Assembly (NCBI RefSeq): GCF_907164915.1
Contig: NC_061862.1
Span: 90,320,846-90,384,845, forward strand
Length of the DNA: 64,000 bases
Direction of reading: 5' to 3'
Source: Impatiens glandulifera
Taxonomy: Eukaryota; Streptophyta; Magnoliopsida; Ericales; Balsaminaceae
Shown here: piece after piece, positions 1-12,900 of the stretch
Layout: each line of letters starts with the position of its first letter
How positions within the stretch are numbered: position 1 is the first letter of the stretch
Position numbers and translations under genes: made by a program
The notes under the pieces: model-generated
What the model was told of the DNA's origin: nothing
The model's input: the letters and a program-made list of their open reading frames with translations, nothing else
Database searches by the model: none

Positions 1-289
1 AGCATTATCTCCCCCTTCAAAATTCGTCGCCCTCGACGAAAAAGACTGTGGTCTGCTGAGTCTGCCGAGCCTCTAATGCGCATGCTCAATATTTCAAAGA
101 ATTCGGTCGGACTTCAGCAAGTCCAACAAGTGTCGGAGTCTAGGACCACATTTCTTAGAAGCCTTCGGTCTTCAGTCTTTGGTCTTCGGTCTTCCCGCTC
201 CGCAATTAGTCCCTCCTTCGGCCCAACACGCCAGGTGCCGCAAAAGGGCCATTTTTCTTCCGGACATACTTTAGAATGTCTTCAAACAA

Positions 290-1384
290 TCAAGCCCAGT
301 CCTTTATCCAGACCAGCAACACATGTGCAACAACATAGCCACGTCTTCCGACTACCTTCCTGGCTGGTGCTCGATTGTTGGGTTGCTGGTTGAGCCCTTT
401 GATTATTTGTTGTAAATTTTCAGGAGTGTCTTTCAAAACAAGTGAAACACTTTGGTGTCCGTTTTTACTCTTTATTTGTACTATGGCAGCAACATTATGA
501 TTTTCCAAGGCCTTTTCTAGCTGGTTGCCTTGTATTATGTTGACCCGCGACCGAGAGGTACCTTGCTGGACCGTGAAAGTGTGCAAGATATTGACACGTT
601 CGTCCCTTATCTCAAGGAGCAAAGGTGGGTCATAAAAACCTGGTTCTTGGACGGGTTCTTGAACGCATTCTTGGACTTCTTGATGATTAGGCGGGGCCAT
701 GAACAATCTGGATTTGCACCTATAATTGGGCTCCCAATTATCATTGCAAATATAGCGCCGGTCTTCCTTGGGATCGGTTGTCCGGTTTGTGCTCGGCCAG
801 ACTATGTTAACAATGCAAGACGTGGGCAGCAGCGGTAGCTTGGCGCTGTACAAGAGCCTGCGATCGAATCGCAGCAAGAGATCCCTCTTGAATGCATCCC
901 ATGTCAAGGCTACCTTTTGGTTACGATTACATAAATATGATTCATGCCACGTTCTTGCTTCTCTTGAGAAGTGAGTGCGGACAATGTCTAGCTTTGTGGC
1001 ATCATTCGTCTTGCTCTCCCTAAACACTTGCTCAACAAATAAGAGCCAACCCTCCAAATCAGTCCCATCAAATTCAGGAATATTAACATTTGTGAGCCGG
1101 GTTGGAGGAAGGTAGAAAGAAGCAATATCATAGGGTCGGGTGCGGAAATTTTGGCCATTATTAAACGCACCTTTTCCAATGGCTGTCAAACTTTTTCCAA
1201 CAGCATACTTTCTGTTCATATTTTGTAGAAAAACATTGTGCAAAGCAGCTTGTTCGGTCATGTGTTGTTGCATGGCAACATTCATGGAGGCATATTGTTG
1301 GGACAGCCCTTCGAGTAGGGTCTTAATATCATCCATCTTTGTTGCTATCGGGTTTCTTTCATTTGAGGATCGTCTTACTCTCAT
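290..1384 (-). pseudogene. Ty3/gypsy gag, internally deleted
   Basis: This is a Gag-type polyprotein fragment of up to 364 codons. The first ATG overlaps the primer site, so the real start is more likely the Met at 1336 (MDDIKTLLEGL). After a coiled N-terminus comes the retrotransposon Gag core (IPEFDGTDLEGWLLFVEQVF, then TWDAFKRDLLLRFD). The frame then jumps to a knuckle-like C-terminal segment (ICNDNWEPNYRCKS). In related elements a long linker separates these two, so an internal deletion is likely. The protein would package element RNA into virus-like particles. The protease and polymerase would follow to the left, outside the window. Shorter ORFs on the other strand here are shadows. Confidence 0.7.
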
Positions 1385-1392
1385 ACCAAGAA

Positions 1393-1888
1393 TGTTACGA
1401 CTTGTTTCGTAAGGTATGTTTTGGGTTCAAGAATCAAGTTCTTGATCTCTAAGACCGGTGGAAATTCTACAATCAAAGGGCAGCGGAAGGTTTCGATAGA
1501 GAATTTGGGGGAGGGGATAGAAGAACCAAGGGTGTGAAGAGAAATACTGTTGGTTATACCAAACAGTCCATAGTATTTAATAATAGACGAATAGGGGCGA
1601 AGTCACATCTTCATCATTCTATTCATGGGTCCTTGGGGAAGAAAGATCAATCTTATATAGGTGATATCTTGCCCCAGAATATTCGGTTACAACAAATACA
1701 AAAGAATAACAGAATTCGGTTTGTAAAATAGAAAAGAAAAGCAAAACAAAATATTAATACAACAAAACAAAAATCTGGCCCATGTGCACACTAGGACCGA
1801 GACCGGGTGCCGAGAAAGGTTGCTGGAATTTATTATAGGACTGAGGCCTTGATTTTAGACCCTAGCAGATTGTTAATATATTACAACA
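1393..1888 (-). repeat. Probable 5' LTR of the gypsy element
   Basis: The segment starts TGTTGTAATA and ends GTAACA on the minus strand, which gives canonical TG...CA ends, and it abuts the primer-site-like sequence. A TATA box (CCTATATAAG, minus strand, near 1655-1665) sits inside it, as expected for an LTR promoter. The outer boundary is inferred only from the TG end. The second LTR is not in the window to confirm it. Confidence 0.5.
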
Positions 1889-4800
1889 AGATATCTGGTG
1901 TTAAGATAGAATGATATAGTCCAATTTCAATGGAGGTGTAAACCGACCTTCTGCAAATTCTGTTTAGGTATAATCCTTGTTCTTTCCTTTTTTTGATTGA
2001 TCCGTTAATTTTAATCCATTCTATTTTTTAAATCATTATTTGAATAATTATATCTACTCATTATCTTATTCTTTTGTTCGCAAAATATTTATTATAAATT
2101 TATATGTCAATTATGTTAAAAATATCATGTTAAAAATATTATGTGCAAATTTTCATAAGTATTTTAGTGCAAGAATCGTAATTTTATTTTGTTTGAAACT
2201 CTAAACTAAATTTTTTAATATTCTCGTATTCTTAAATTTACCGGTCTCTATTAGAAGTTTTTCTGCTTTAATTAAGAAGACACATCAAATCATCAATTAT
2301 TGAGCAATGATAAAACAATATGGCATGATCATTTTACATATTTCCAAAATATTATTATGATTCTACATCTTTTCTATTTAATCAAAATAATATTCATTAA
2401 AATTTTAAAAACTTTAAATTTTACATATTTTCTTTATAATCAAAATATAATTAAAAATTAAATTTAGATTTTTAAATACATAATTTTTTTATATTAATAA
2501 TATTATTTATTTTTTAAATATTTATTATAAATAATTTAAATTATAAATTAAATTCATATTTATCATTAATTCATAAACACCCTTTTATTTTTTATTTTTT
2601 GTTTGTATTAAACATACTTTTATTAAATATAAATTTATATTACACTTATTAAAATTGTATATTTCTACTAAATTAAATATAATATAAATTTAAATACATA
2701 AAATAATATTTAAATTTAAATTTATATATTTATATATTTCTCATAAGAATATTATTTATTTTTTAAATATTCATTTAAAAATAATTTTAAATTAAACTTA
2801 TACTTATTATTAATTCATAAAAATAATTTTATATTTTTCATTAAAGTGTATTTTAATTTAATTTAAATTTGTATTAAACTTATTAAAATTTCTTATTTTT
2901 TCTATTTAATAAAATATAATATAATTTAAATTCAAAATTTTCATTAAACTTATATTCATTAAATTTAAAATTAAATGTATTAAAAACTTATTTTGCATTA
3001 AATTTTAAATTTTTTCTTTATATTAAATATAATCTAAATATAATTTTTAAGTACATAAAACTTAAATCAAAACTATTCCTTTAATTTTTATAATTTTTAT
3101 AATTTTAAATATTATTTCTTTATAAAAAATATAATTTTATTTTAAATTATAAATGTATAAAATATTATATATTTTATATTTATATTTTAAATATTCTAAT
3201 AATATTTATAAATATTTTTTTAATTAAACTTATATTTATCATTAATTCATTAACACACTTTTATATTTTATATTAAACCATATTTATATTAAATTTACAT
3301 TAAAATTATTAAAATTATATATTTTTTTTATTTAATCAAATATAATTTTAATTTTTTCAATAAATATTTACATTAAAATTTTAAAAATTATTTTAAAAAT
3401 AAAAAAAATTATGTGTTAAACAAGTATATGAGTGTGAGTTTTCTTAAATTTAATTAGAGAAAATAAATATTAAATTAAATTAAAAAAGAAAAGTAGAAAA
3501 TCAGGGGATAAATTACATATTTGTACAGTTTTTTGGGTATGTTTAAGCCATAATGTAGAATTTTCTGTCTATTTTATAACAATGTTATAACTTTTTATAT
3601 AATTTGAATTAATAAATTATTTTAGAAAATATTTTTATATGAATTTATTTTCAATAATTAAAATAAATAATTAATTAAGAAATGTCGTATAATTAGATTT
3701 TAAATTAATTAAATTCTAGAATATTTAAAATAAATTAATAAATAAAAATAATACATTATTCATAAAAAAAAATATTATTAATATTATTAAAATAAATAAA
3801 TAATAATATATTCAAAAAATATTATTATTATTTAAGAAAAAATTATAAAAAAAAATAAGAAGAAAGCCTAAAGGACAGGCCCAATCCATGGCCCAAAAAT
3901 TCCAAGTCCGCGATCAGATTTTAAAATAATGAACAAGTGACCCGTTCGAAGACACGTAAATAAGTTGTTTATATTTGATATCTAGATCTTTTAAGAAAGC
4001 ATAGATAAGAGATTCATATTTGATTGATTCTATTTTTAGGTTCCTAAGCTAGAACTTCTAGTTGGTTTTGGGGATTTGTTTTTAACAAATAGAGTTAAAG
4101 AAGATAGGTTGTTTGATCGACTCATCATCCGATAATTCTAATTCTTTGTTCGGTAGCATCATTTTTTATTTGTTAAATAACTTTTTCGTATCAATTTAAG
4201 AAATGTTCTGTTGATTCGTTCTTATTTCATTTATTTACTTTACCTTATTTCCGTTTATGCATATTAGTATATTCTAATATTGATATTGATTAATTTTAAT
4301 CCATTATCATATATATATATATATATATGAAATCTTGATTTGAATAATTATATTTACTCATTTTCTTGTTGGCTAAATATTTGTTGTGAATTTATATATT
4401 TGTTGTGAATTTATATGTCAATAATGTTATAAATAATATGTGCAATTTTTCATGAGGATTAGTGCAAAAATGATTAAGTTTTGTATTGTTTGAAACCCTA
4501 AACGAGATTTTCTCAATCATCTCATAATTTTAAATTTACCTGTCTCGATTTAGAATTGTTTCTGAATTAAGAAGATACATTAAATCGTCAACTACCAATT
4601 ATAACTAGACGATGATTGAACAATATGGAATATGATGTGAATCTTACATCTTATGGATCAACATTTATAAGTTAAAGTAAGTTTTCACCTTACCTAAATT
4701 TATATTTTAGATACATGATATAGTTTGTGCAGATGATGAATGATAGATAGTTGGAATTATAGGAATTCAAACTTAAATAATGCATGTTATGTTAAGTTTG

Positions 4801-5225
4801 AAAATGAATAAACCTATAGAATACCTATCTACTTAGATTAAAATTTAATTTTTACGATAAATTTATAAAATTATATTATTCATTTTTTTTTCTACACAAT
4901 TTTTTTCAATAACAAAATATAATTTAAATTTAAATGTTGCATTAAACTTATTAAATTATATTTATTTACATATATATATATATATATATATATTTATTTA
5001 AAATATAATTTTAAAATTTAAATACATTAAATTTTATATGTTTTTATTTACCTACTTTTAAAATTATATATATATTTTTTAAATTTATATCCATTACACT
5101 TTTCAAATTATATTTTTATCACTATTATCTGTAATTTTAATTATAATTAAAGTTAAAATTAAAATTTCAAAATACATAAATTTATATCAAAATTATTACT
5201 TTGATTTTTATTATTTTTCCTAAAG
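1889..5225. other. AT-rich intergenic DNA
   Basis: No coding region is visible. The sequence is extremely AT-rich (runs of TTTAAA, ATTTTAAAT and similar), with a (AT)n tract near 4310-4328 and another near 4970-4992. At 1975-2200 and 4260-4560 there are related phrases (AATTTTAATCCATT, ATGTGCAA, TTTGAAAC...CTAAAC) that suggest two diverged copies of one old repeat. Confidence 0.6.
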
Positions 5226-7062
5226 AAATAGATAACGAGGGCTTTCATAATTTATTCTAAACCATCAAAGATGGAGAAATTATTAGAATAAACTAGCTAA
5301 TTAACTTAGGATAATTAGCCAACGATTATAAAATTACCAGATTTTGAATATTTAATTTAAATAATCAAAAAGGGAGAAATTGTTAAGTAAAAATAGTTAA
5401 TTAATTATTAGTGCTAATTAACTATTAAATAAGAACTTAATTGTGTAAATTTAATCATGTGCAGATTAAAAAAAACCGGAAAGAAAAAGATGCCCGATAT
5501 TTGATTAAAGTCGGTATTTGATCAAAGACTGGTATTATGCAAAAAGGCCTTCGGTATTATCTACAAAATCGACATTTTACAAGATCGGCATTTCATGAAA
5601 ACGTATCTGGTTATTTAGCACTTCGGTATTATATAAGACACATCCGGTATTATATTATCGACATTACAGAAGCGTAGCCAATATTATAAGAAGTCGATAT
5701 TTTATCAACGTGTAACCGCTAGTTTGCACTTCGGCTTTATATTAAAGCGAAGTCGGCATTATTTACATCGGATTTATATTAAGGGATGCGTCCGGTATTT
5801 TGCAAATTGACTTTTTGCAAAACACGAGTCCGATTTTATCTTCCGGTATTATATAACTTCGGTTATAAAAGAAGCAAGTTTGGTATTATATAATCAGTAT
5901 TATATAATAAGCGCTTCGGGTAGTTTGTGAAATCGGCATTTTATAAACACGTAACCGATTTTATATCAGTTCGGTATTTTATAAGACACGTTCGTTATTT
6001 TGCAAATCGACATTTTGCAAAACACGCGTCCGATATTATATAATCGGTTTTATAATAATAATAGCCTCTGGTATTTTATGACTTCAACTTTATATCAAAT
6101 TGGAGCGCGTCCAGTACTTTTCCATTTCGGTGCTACATTGGAATACTTCCGGTTTTATCATAAATCAGCTTTATGCGTCTCCAACAATTATTTCCATTTT
6201 TGTGCAAATACTGATGAAGACCTTTTTGGGAGCAGCAAAGCTATGATAAAAAGAACCAAAGACAAGTCAAACATTTTGAGATACATATTCCTCGGATATT
6301 GAAATCACATTAATGAGTATCTTGGCTTATTATAATCCAAGTACAGACAAGATCAAATAGAATCATTTTTTATGTACTCTTCTGGAACTCAACCAATCAA
6401 GATCAGGACAGATGTCTTATGAAGAAGATATAGCCGTCGAACAACAAATATATTCGTTGACATTTTCCTACTTAAGAAAACAGAGGTCAACCTGCTTCAT
6501 TACCTTAAACTTTTTACCTTGAATACTCTTCTGAACAACCGACCTTACAAGATATACACGCTCTCAAGTTCTAAAAGCATTCAAGCATACTAGAGTGTTA
6601 AAAAGTGTATTAAAATTCTAGCTATTCAGTGTGAGTTGGTTAACATTGTAAGTTGATATAATCTGTTTCTATTCAACAGAGTGTGTACTAAGAGTTCAAA
6701 AATAGACAGTAACTAAGTCCTATTTTTTCGAATGGGTTTGTACAAGTGTTGTATTAAACCAAATCTTCTAGTGAATATCCTTCTCAAGTTTGAGAAGATG
6801 GGGTGACGTAGGATCTTTGACTCCGAACATCCATAAACATCTTTTGTGTCTTGTGATCTTTTCTATCGCATCATCATAATCATGTTGTATTGCTTCAAGT
6901 CGAAACAAACATTTCCACACTTGAACTCGGTTTAAGAGTTTGTGACGAGTTGCGAAGAATAGAAAACGATATTAACTTCTAACAGAGTTAATATCAAATG
7001 AAGTGTGTGTAAGCGTTCAACGTAAGTAGACCCCGTCTCTATCGTTGATCCCGATCCTAACA
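5226..7062 (+). mobile_element. Copia-type 3' end remnant: polypurine tracts plus LTR
   Basis: A polypurine tract (AAAAAGGGAGAAAT, 5367-5380) directly precedes an LTR-like segment that begins TGTTAAGTAA at 5381 and ends GATCCTAACA at 7062. A weaker tract copy (GATGGAGAAATTATTAG) lies near 5272. The 3' part of the LTR carries GGGTGACGTAGGA..TTTGACTCCGAAC, the same block found in all the copia LTRs further right. No matching 5' LTR or internal ORF is present, so this is a truncated end. Confidence 0.65.
5381..7062 (+). repeat. Copia LTR (single, about 1.68 kb)
   Basis: The segment has TG...CA ends. From about 5490 to 6200 it consists of degenerate short repeats (CGGTATTATATAA, CGACATTTTGCAAAACACG, TAAGACACG). 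The conserved 3' block near 6800-6840 and the CGATCCTAACA end match the LTRs ending at 47115 and 55757. The 100-codon ORF inside (6000-6302) is not a credible gene. Confidence 0.6.
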
Positions 7063-7379
7063 ATTCTTAACATAACAATAATTGTTTTTTATATAAATAT
7101 GATATCTTTATAATAAAAAATAATTTTAGTTTAAATTTTAAATACTTAATTTAATTTAATTTAATTTTTTTAGTTATATATTTCTTATATTAAGAAAATT
7201 ATTTATTTTTTAATATTAGTTTTAAATTATTTTAAATTTTGAATTAAATATATATATATATATAATAACCTTAATAGTGAAAAAATTAATAAATTTTAAA
7301 AATAAAATTTTAATTTAAATATATTAAAATAATAAATATATATTAAATATTTAAAAAATACAAATATCTAAAATGAGAT
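7063..7379. other. AT-rich spacer
   Basis: Nothing recognisable here beyond AT-rich sequence and a short (AT)n run near 7246-7262. Confidence 0.5.
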
Positions 7380-8640
7380 GGTTGGTTAGTCGAAGTGAGA
7401 ATAAGTAAAAGTCGGGTTGTTTATTATAAAATATGTGAGGAGATAAGTTGTTTAACCGAAATGAAAATAGAGTCTCGAGATGAGAGGTCGATTTGAGATT
7501 TGGTGGGACAGTAATGTGGAATGAGATTGTTGGTTAATTTAAGTAATAAGATCACACGATGAGATGTTAATTGGGGATTAATGAGTCAAAGTGATGGTAA
7601 AAGAGATTGGTAATATTGGAGAAAATTGATTTGAACGAGATGAAAGTGTGTAAGGTCATAATATGAGAGGTTGATTAGGGTGTGGATAAATATGAAATGA
7701 GATGGTTAGTTAGCCGAAGTGAGGATAAAAGAGTTAGGTTGTATATTGTAAAATATGTGAGGAGATGGGCCACGAGATAAAAGGTCGGTTGGGGATTGGT
7801 AATGTTGGAGATGGTTGACTTGACCAAAGTGAAAGTATAAGGTCACAAATGAGAGATCAATTATTGAGTTGAATAAATGTGGAATGAGATTGATGGTTAG
7901 CCGAATTGAGGATAAGAAGGTCGGGTTGTATATTGTAAAATATGTTAGGAGATGGGGACAAAGTGAAAGTAAGGTCTCGAGATGAGAGGTTGGTTATAAA
8001 TTTGTGAATAAATGTGGAATAAGATGGTTAATTAGTCAAAGTGAAAGTAAGGTAACAAGATGAGAGGTCGATTGTGGTGGATAAATGTGTAATGGAGTGA
8101 TGATTAATCAGAGTGAGGATACGAATATTGGGTTGTATATTATAAAATATATGAGAAGATGAGTTGTTTGACGAAGTTAAAGTAAAGTCTTGAGATGAGA
8201 GGTCGATTGTGATTGGTGGATAAATGTGGAATGAGATGATTTTTTTATTAGTCAAAAGGAAAGTAAGGTAAATAGATGAGAGGTCAATTGAGAAATAAAT
8301 TGATATTGGTGGTTAAAATATGCGAGAAGATTAGTTGTTTGACCGAAGTGAAAGTTAAGGTCACAAGATGAGAAGTCCGATTTGAATTGGTAGATATATG
8401 TGGAATGAGATGGTTGGTCAATCGAAGCGCTTTAAGGTCACAAGATAAATGTCGATTGAACATTGATGGACTAAAGTAAGGGTAAAAAAAAGATTGGTAG
8501 TGTTTGAGATTTTTTATTTAATCAAAGTGAAAGTGTAAGATCACGAAATGAGATGTCCATTGAAAAAGAACATGATATGTGAAATGTGAGAAGATTAATT
8601 GTTTTTACCGAAGTGAAATAAAACGTGGAATGAAAGTGTT
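7380..8640. repeat. Degenerate tandem repeat block
   Basis: Phrases recur in the same order at irregular spacing of about 170-325 bp: GTGGAATGAGATGGTTGGTTA, GTCGGGTTGTATATTGTAAAATATGTGAGGAGATG, AAGGTCACAAGATGAGAGGTCGATTG. AAATATGTGAGGAGAT-like phrases occur near 7425, 7750, 7935, 8145 and 8318. No ORF survives. This could be an old minisatellite or a decayed LTR interior. Confidence 0.55.
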
Positions 8641-9912
8641 CTATTTTTTATTCTAATTATATTATTCGTGATTTATTAAAAAAAAATTAACATTGAATAC
8701 ATATTTTTAAATTATTATAATTTTTTTTGTATATTTAATTTGTGTTTATCGCACGGAAATCCTTATAGTTAAATTGAGTAATACAGGAACTGAAAAAATT
8801 GGAGTTGTAGCTTATGAGATGGAATGAATTAGTAGTGTGCTCATTTAGTATAAAATTTTAAAATACTATATTTTTTAACTATTATTTTCTCTCAAATTAT
8901 TTTTCAATCTTCTTTTATCTATTAATTTTTAAATATAGTACACCAAAAAATAATTGAAATAATATCTCAAATGTATATTATTGTATATGAGTATATTTAA
9001 TCCAAACTTTATAATAATTATCTAAAAACTCGAATATCATCTAGTAAATTTCAGTAATACTCAATAAAAACTTCATATATTAGTCATCACAATACAAAAT
9101 AAGTGAATTGTTAATTTCACCTACTTCTGTCACATACAATAATGACTTATCATAATGCAATTTTTTTTATAATACTACAAAAATCACATAAACGCCTTTA
9201 TAGAATCAAGAACATACCAACTATATAATCGCAAATTATATAGATTCCTTATAATCCATTTATCTATTTTTTTTAGTTTTAGTCTCACTAAAAAACAATA
9301 TATGCCACAACATAATGTTCTCATCGGCTACTTAAAGACCACTCTTCACACCAACATTGATTACATAATTTTTTTTAATTTTTTTTTTCTCATTTCATGC
9401 TTTTTTTTTTTTTTGTTGTGTGTTTAAATAATTATTTTTTTTTTTTATCATTTTTAATATACATGATCATTTTTTATCATCTATGTAATTTTTTTTTCAT
9501 GACTCTAAAATTCTATTTTTTCATTACTTTTTTTCGTCTAATTTATTGACATAGTTAACTTCATCAATAAACTTAACATATTATATTAACCTTTTAATAT
9601 TTTTGCAGAAGTGGGAAGAGTACTTCCAAATACAATGGTTATGAGAGGCTAACTTCTTATATTTATTTGTTTTAAAAGAAGTTATATATAATAAATTAAA
9701 ATAGACAAACAATTAACAATATAAGTTCATTTGACACAATTTTTACCTTAGTTGGTAAGAGTGAAAATCAAAATTGAGAGAACTAAATGGTATTATGAAA
9801 CAACAATATGATTGTATTTGATAGATCTAGATCTAGATTTAATGATCTATTTAACCCTGCAAACTGCAAATGATATTATATATAAATCTAGTATTGGCTC
9901 CATAAAAGCAAC
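8641..9912. other. AT-rich intergenic DNA downstream of ZIP4
   Basis: No gene is seen. Long T-runs occur at 9370-9500. The ZIP4 3' UTR and poly(A) site must lie in the part nearest 9912 (the minus-strand gene ends there), but I cannot fix a poly(A) signal with confidence. Confidence 0.5.
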
Positions 9913-12900
9913 CTACACAGATGAAGAAGAAGAAGCTCCCAATCCTCCTTTTTTAGCAGCAATATGCTTTTCCAATCTAGCCACAAAATCATTCATACAA
10001 GACAGATAATTGTCCATTCCATGAACCTTCTTAGCCAAATCCAACCCAATATCCATCCACCTTTTCGCTATATCAACCTGACCTACTCTCAAAGGTATAC
10101 CACCGCGGTTCCAAGCCGTCATAGCCAGCCATTTTCCTTCTTTAACAGGATACTCTCCTTCCTTCAAACCAATCATTATCCTATGTGCTTGCTTATACAT
10201 TCCATAAACTACATCATCATCAGAATCATCATTATCTCTTCCCTTGTGATGAATGGAGCTCAACTCGATTAGTTTCCTAAGTACAAGAGCTATGGTTTGA
10301 TAATCAGGCTGTGTGGAAGCTAGTAGACTGGAAAGTCCTGTGGTTAGAGCGAACTCGGCTACTTCATGGTTTGAGTGAGCTCCGTCCAATGCTCGAAAGC
10401 CTATCTGAATGAGATTGGTTGGGTTGCATGATTTTGAATCAGCAAAACTCTTTACCAATTGGAGTTGTTGAGGTTCCACACCATTGAGTTGTATTCGTAT
10501 ATTGAACATCTGTACTGTGTATATGAATACGAAGTTAGGTTTCACCACAGAGGATTGATCGTTGGCTGACATACAATCGGCTGGTAGTGATGTTAGAATC
10601 TGCAAGAACACAATTAAAACATAAAGGGTCTGACTAAAAATATGAAAAATTGGGAGTCAATATCAAAACAATTACCTTTCCAGCTTTTTCCAGCAGTTTA
10701 AACGCTTGTCTGAGTTCAGCCTCCAGCAAATTAGTTTGTTTTTGCATTGCATCAGCTACTACAGCAGTAACGCTCAATATCAACGATTTACAGACCATTA
10801 TGTCATATTCTTGGGCTTTGTCAATAACCACCACCCCATAAAATTCTGATGCTAATCTGAAGAATTGAGCACACACTTCAAAGTTTTTCTCCTTTCCAGC
10901 TTTAAATCCTGTATTCCATGAGGTGACACCAAACCATTTCATTTCCCGGTTCCCAACTTCACCTTTCCCAAAGAACAGTTCTGGGCCAAGCTCAGATAAC
11001 CGGGTATGAGCTCGCTTCATGTATTTTAGAACTTCATATCTGTTGCCAGGATCTTGCATAAGGATTATAACAATGGTACGGAAAACTGTCACCTCTGTAG
11101 TATGTGGGATGGATTTCCCTGAGGAGTAGAGGTTGAGGATATTGGATAATGAGGCGACTGCAACTGGAAAAGTGTGGCAGGCTAAAGCTTCATGGGCTGC
11201 AAGAGACAGAAACCCCGGAGTAAAGTCCAGGTAGGTTGGCATGGATTGCATCTGGGCAATTGCACCATCCACATCATTATTTTGTAACTTGATCTTAAAC
11301 TGCATAAAAACGAAAACAAATGGCTTTAGAATTTGTCTAAACTTTAATTTTGTTTTGTTGTTCTGGATTCTTTCATGTTAGTAAAGTATGCAATAAATAA
11401 ATGTATTGGAGAGATTGCAAGAAGATACCTTGAGGAAAGATCCAGCAATATTGGGTTCAAGCTGCAGGAAACAAACTGTGTTTAATTTGCAATAGCTCTT
11501 ATACAAAAAACAAATAACAGGGATGCAGGTTCCTGTGCAACCAACATACCTTTTCAGCTTCATTGATGTATTCTTCTGCTCGATCTAGCTGGGAAAGTCC
11601 CAGGTAGCAGAGACAAAGTACTCTAAAGCTCTTTGCACGAAGGATATTATGCTCCAAGTTACAAGGGAGGTAAAGCATAGACTTCTCAAACATCTCCACA
11701 CTCATTTCATAATCCTTGGCTTGAAAATGGCCTACTGCACTGCAGAACAGAAGCGCATGTATGAGAACTCTGTTATGGTGTGATAACAATCTGCTGTCTA
11801 TAGAACAAGAACATCTGAAGTTAGAGTAATCAACAGTTTTCTGTACTTCACAGGTTATAATAACACAAAGAATGTAGAGATTTCTTGGATATTATGTAAA
11901 TGAAACAAATGATGATGAACATTTCCTTCCATTTTGACATTCTTTTGTAATGCAACTTTTGTTAAGTAGTATAGGAAATAACCAAAATGTTACCAATTCC
12001 AGAGGACGGTGCGCATTGTTGTTCTCTCCTTCACAACTTCTTTTCCAGCAAAAAGTGCTACCATCCTATCATCTGATACTACCTCAGCTACCACTTTCAC
12101 TCTCACCCTTCCTTCATCTCCACCTCCTCCTTCTCCAGCTAACCTGCGAACAATCCTAATTGCAGAACTAGCAGTAACATGGAACTTTCCCAGAAGCACC
12201 AAAAATATCTCCTTTACAGTCTCAGCTCCTGCTGCCCCAGATGCCTGGAAGTAAGCCTCCACCACTGACACCCAGACCACCTCAGGAATCTCCTTCATTG
12301 CTGCCATTCCTCTCAGCTCCTTCTCAGCCTCCCCATGCCGCCCTAACCCCAACCATGCCTTCATTGCCAACACACTCAAACTTGGATGATCATCACCACC
12401 ATCATCTCTCAATACCCTCACACACTTCAACACACTGTCGAACTCATCTTTCTGCAAATGCAATGCTGCTATGAACCTAAGCGTCTTGAATTTCAGGCCC
12501 TTCAAATCAATTGTCTCGTCCTGCCTCTTCACAATCCTCAGACCCCTCTCACACAATTCTAGGGCTTCATTCATCAATTTAAGACCATCGTTAAGGTTCG
12601 ATGCCTCCTTAGTTGACAGTAAGCTTTTCGCAAACACTAGGTATTGATTTGCCAACGCTTTGTAGTTCTCCGAGGATCCGAATATCAGCGTTTTACCCCG
12701 ATTAAGCAAATTTATAGCCAAGTTCCGGTCTGAAACCTCCCATGCTGTCCTCGATCTCGCGATATTGAGTCCAAGGAGGATTTTCCTCTCCTCAGTGTCG
12801 GTTACATTCGCGGTACTGATCCTGGATGTCAGATCGGTGGCTTTCTCAAAACAGTTGTTGGCGAGGTCGAACTTGCGGAGGTCGTGCCAAATGAGGCCTG

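Larger units (their letters stand above)
1..1888 (-). mobile_element. Ty3/gypsy LTR retrotransposon, 5' end (runs off the left edge)
   Basis: Reading on the minus strand, an LTR-like segment (1393-1888) is followed by a primer-site-like sequence near 1370-1385 (TTGGTATGAGAG, close to the initiator-Met tRNA primer site TGGTATCAGAGC) and then by a gag-type ORF. The rest of the element lies outside the window. The ORF is internally deleted, so this copy is not autonomous. Confidence 0.7.

Noticed and set aside
76..393. 105-codon plus-strand ORF
   Set aside because: It lies opposite the gypsy gag frame and has no recognisable domain; a shadow.
6000..6302. 100-codon ORF in the 5.4-7.1 kb LTR
   Set aside because: It sits inside degenerate LTR repeats, begins within a repeated word and matches nothing.
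11950..12474. Plus-strand ORFs opposite ZIP4 exon 1
   Set aside because: Pro/Ser/His-rich shadows of the coding strand.
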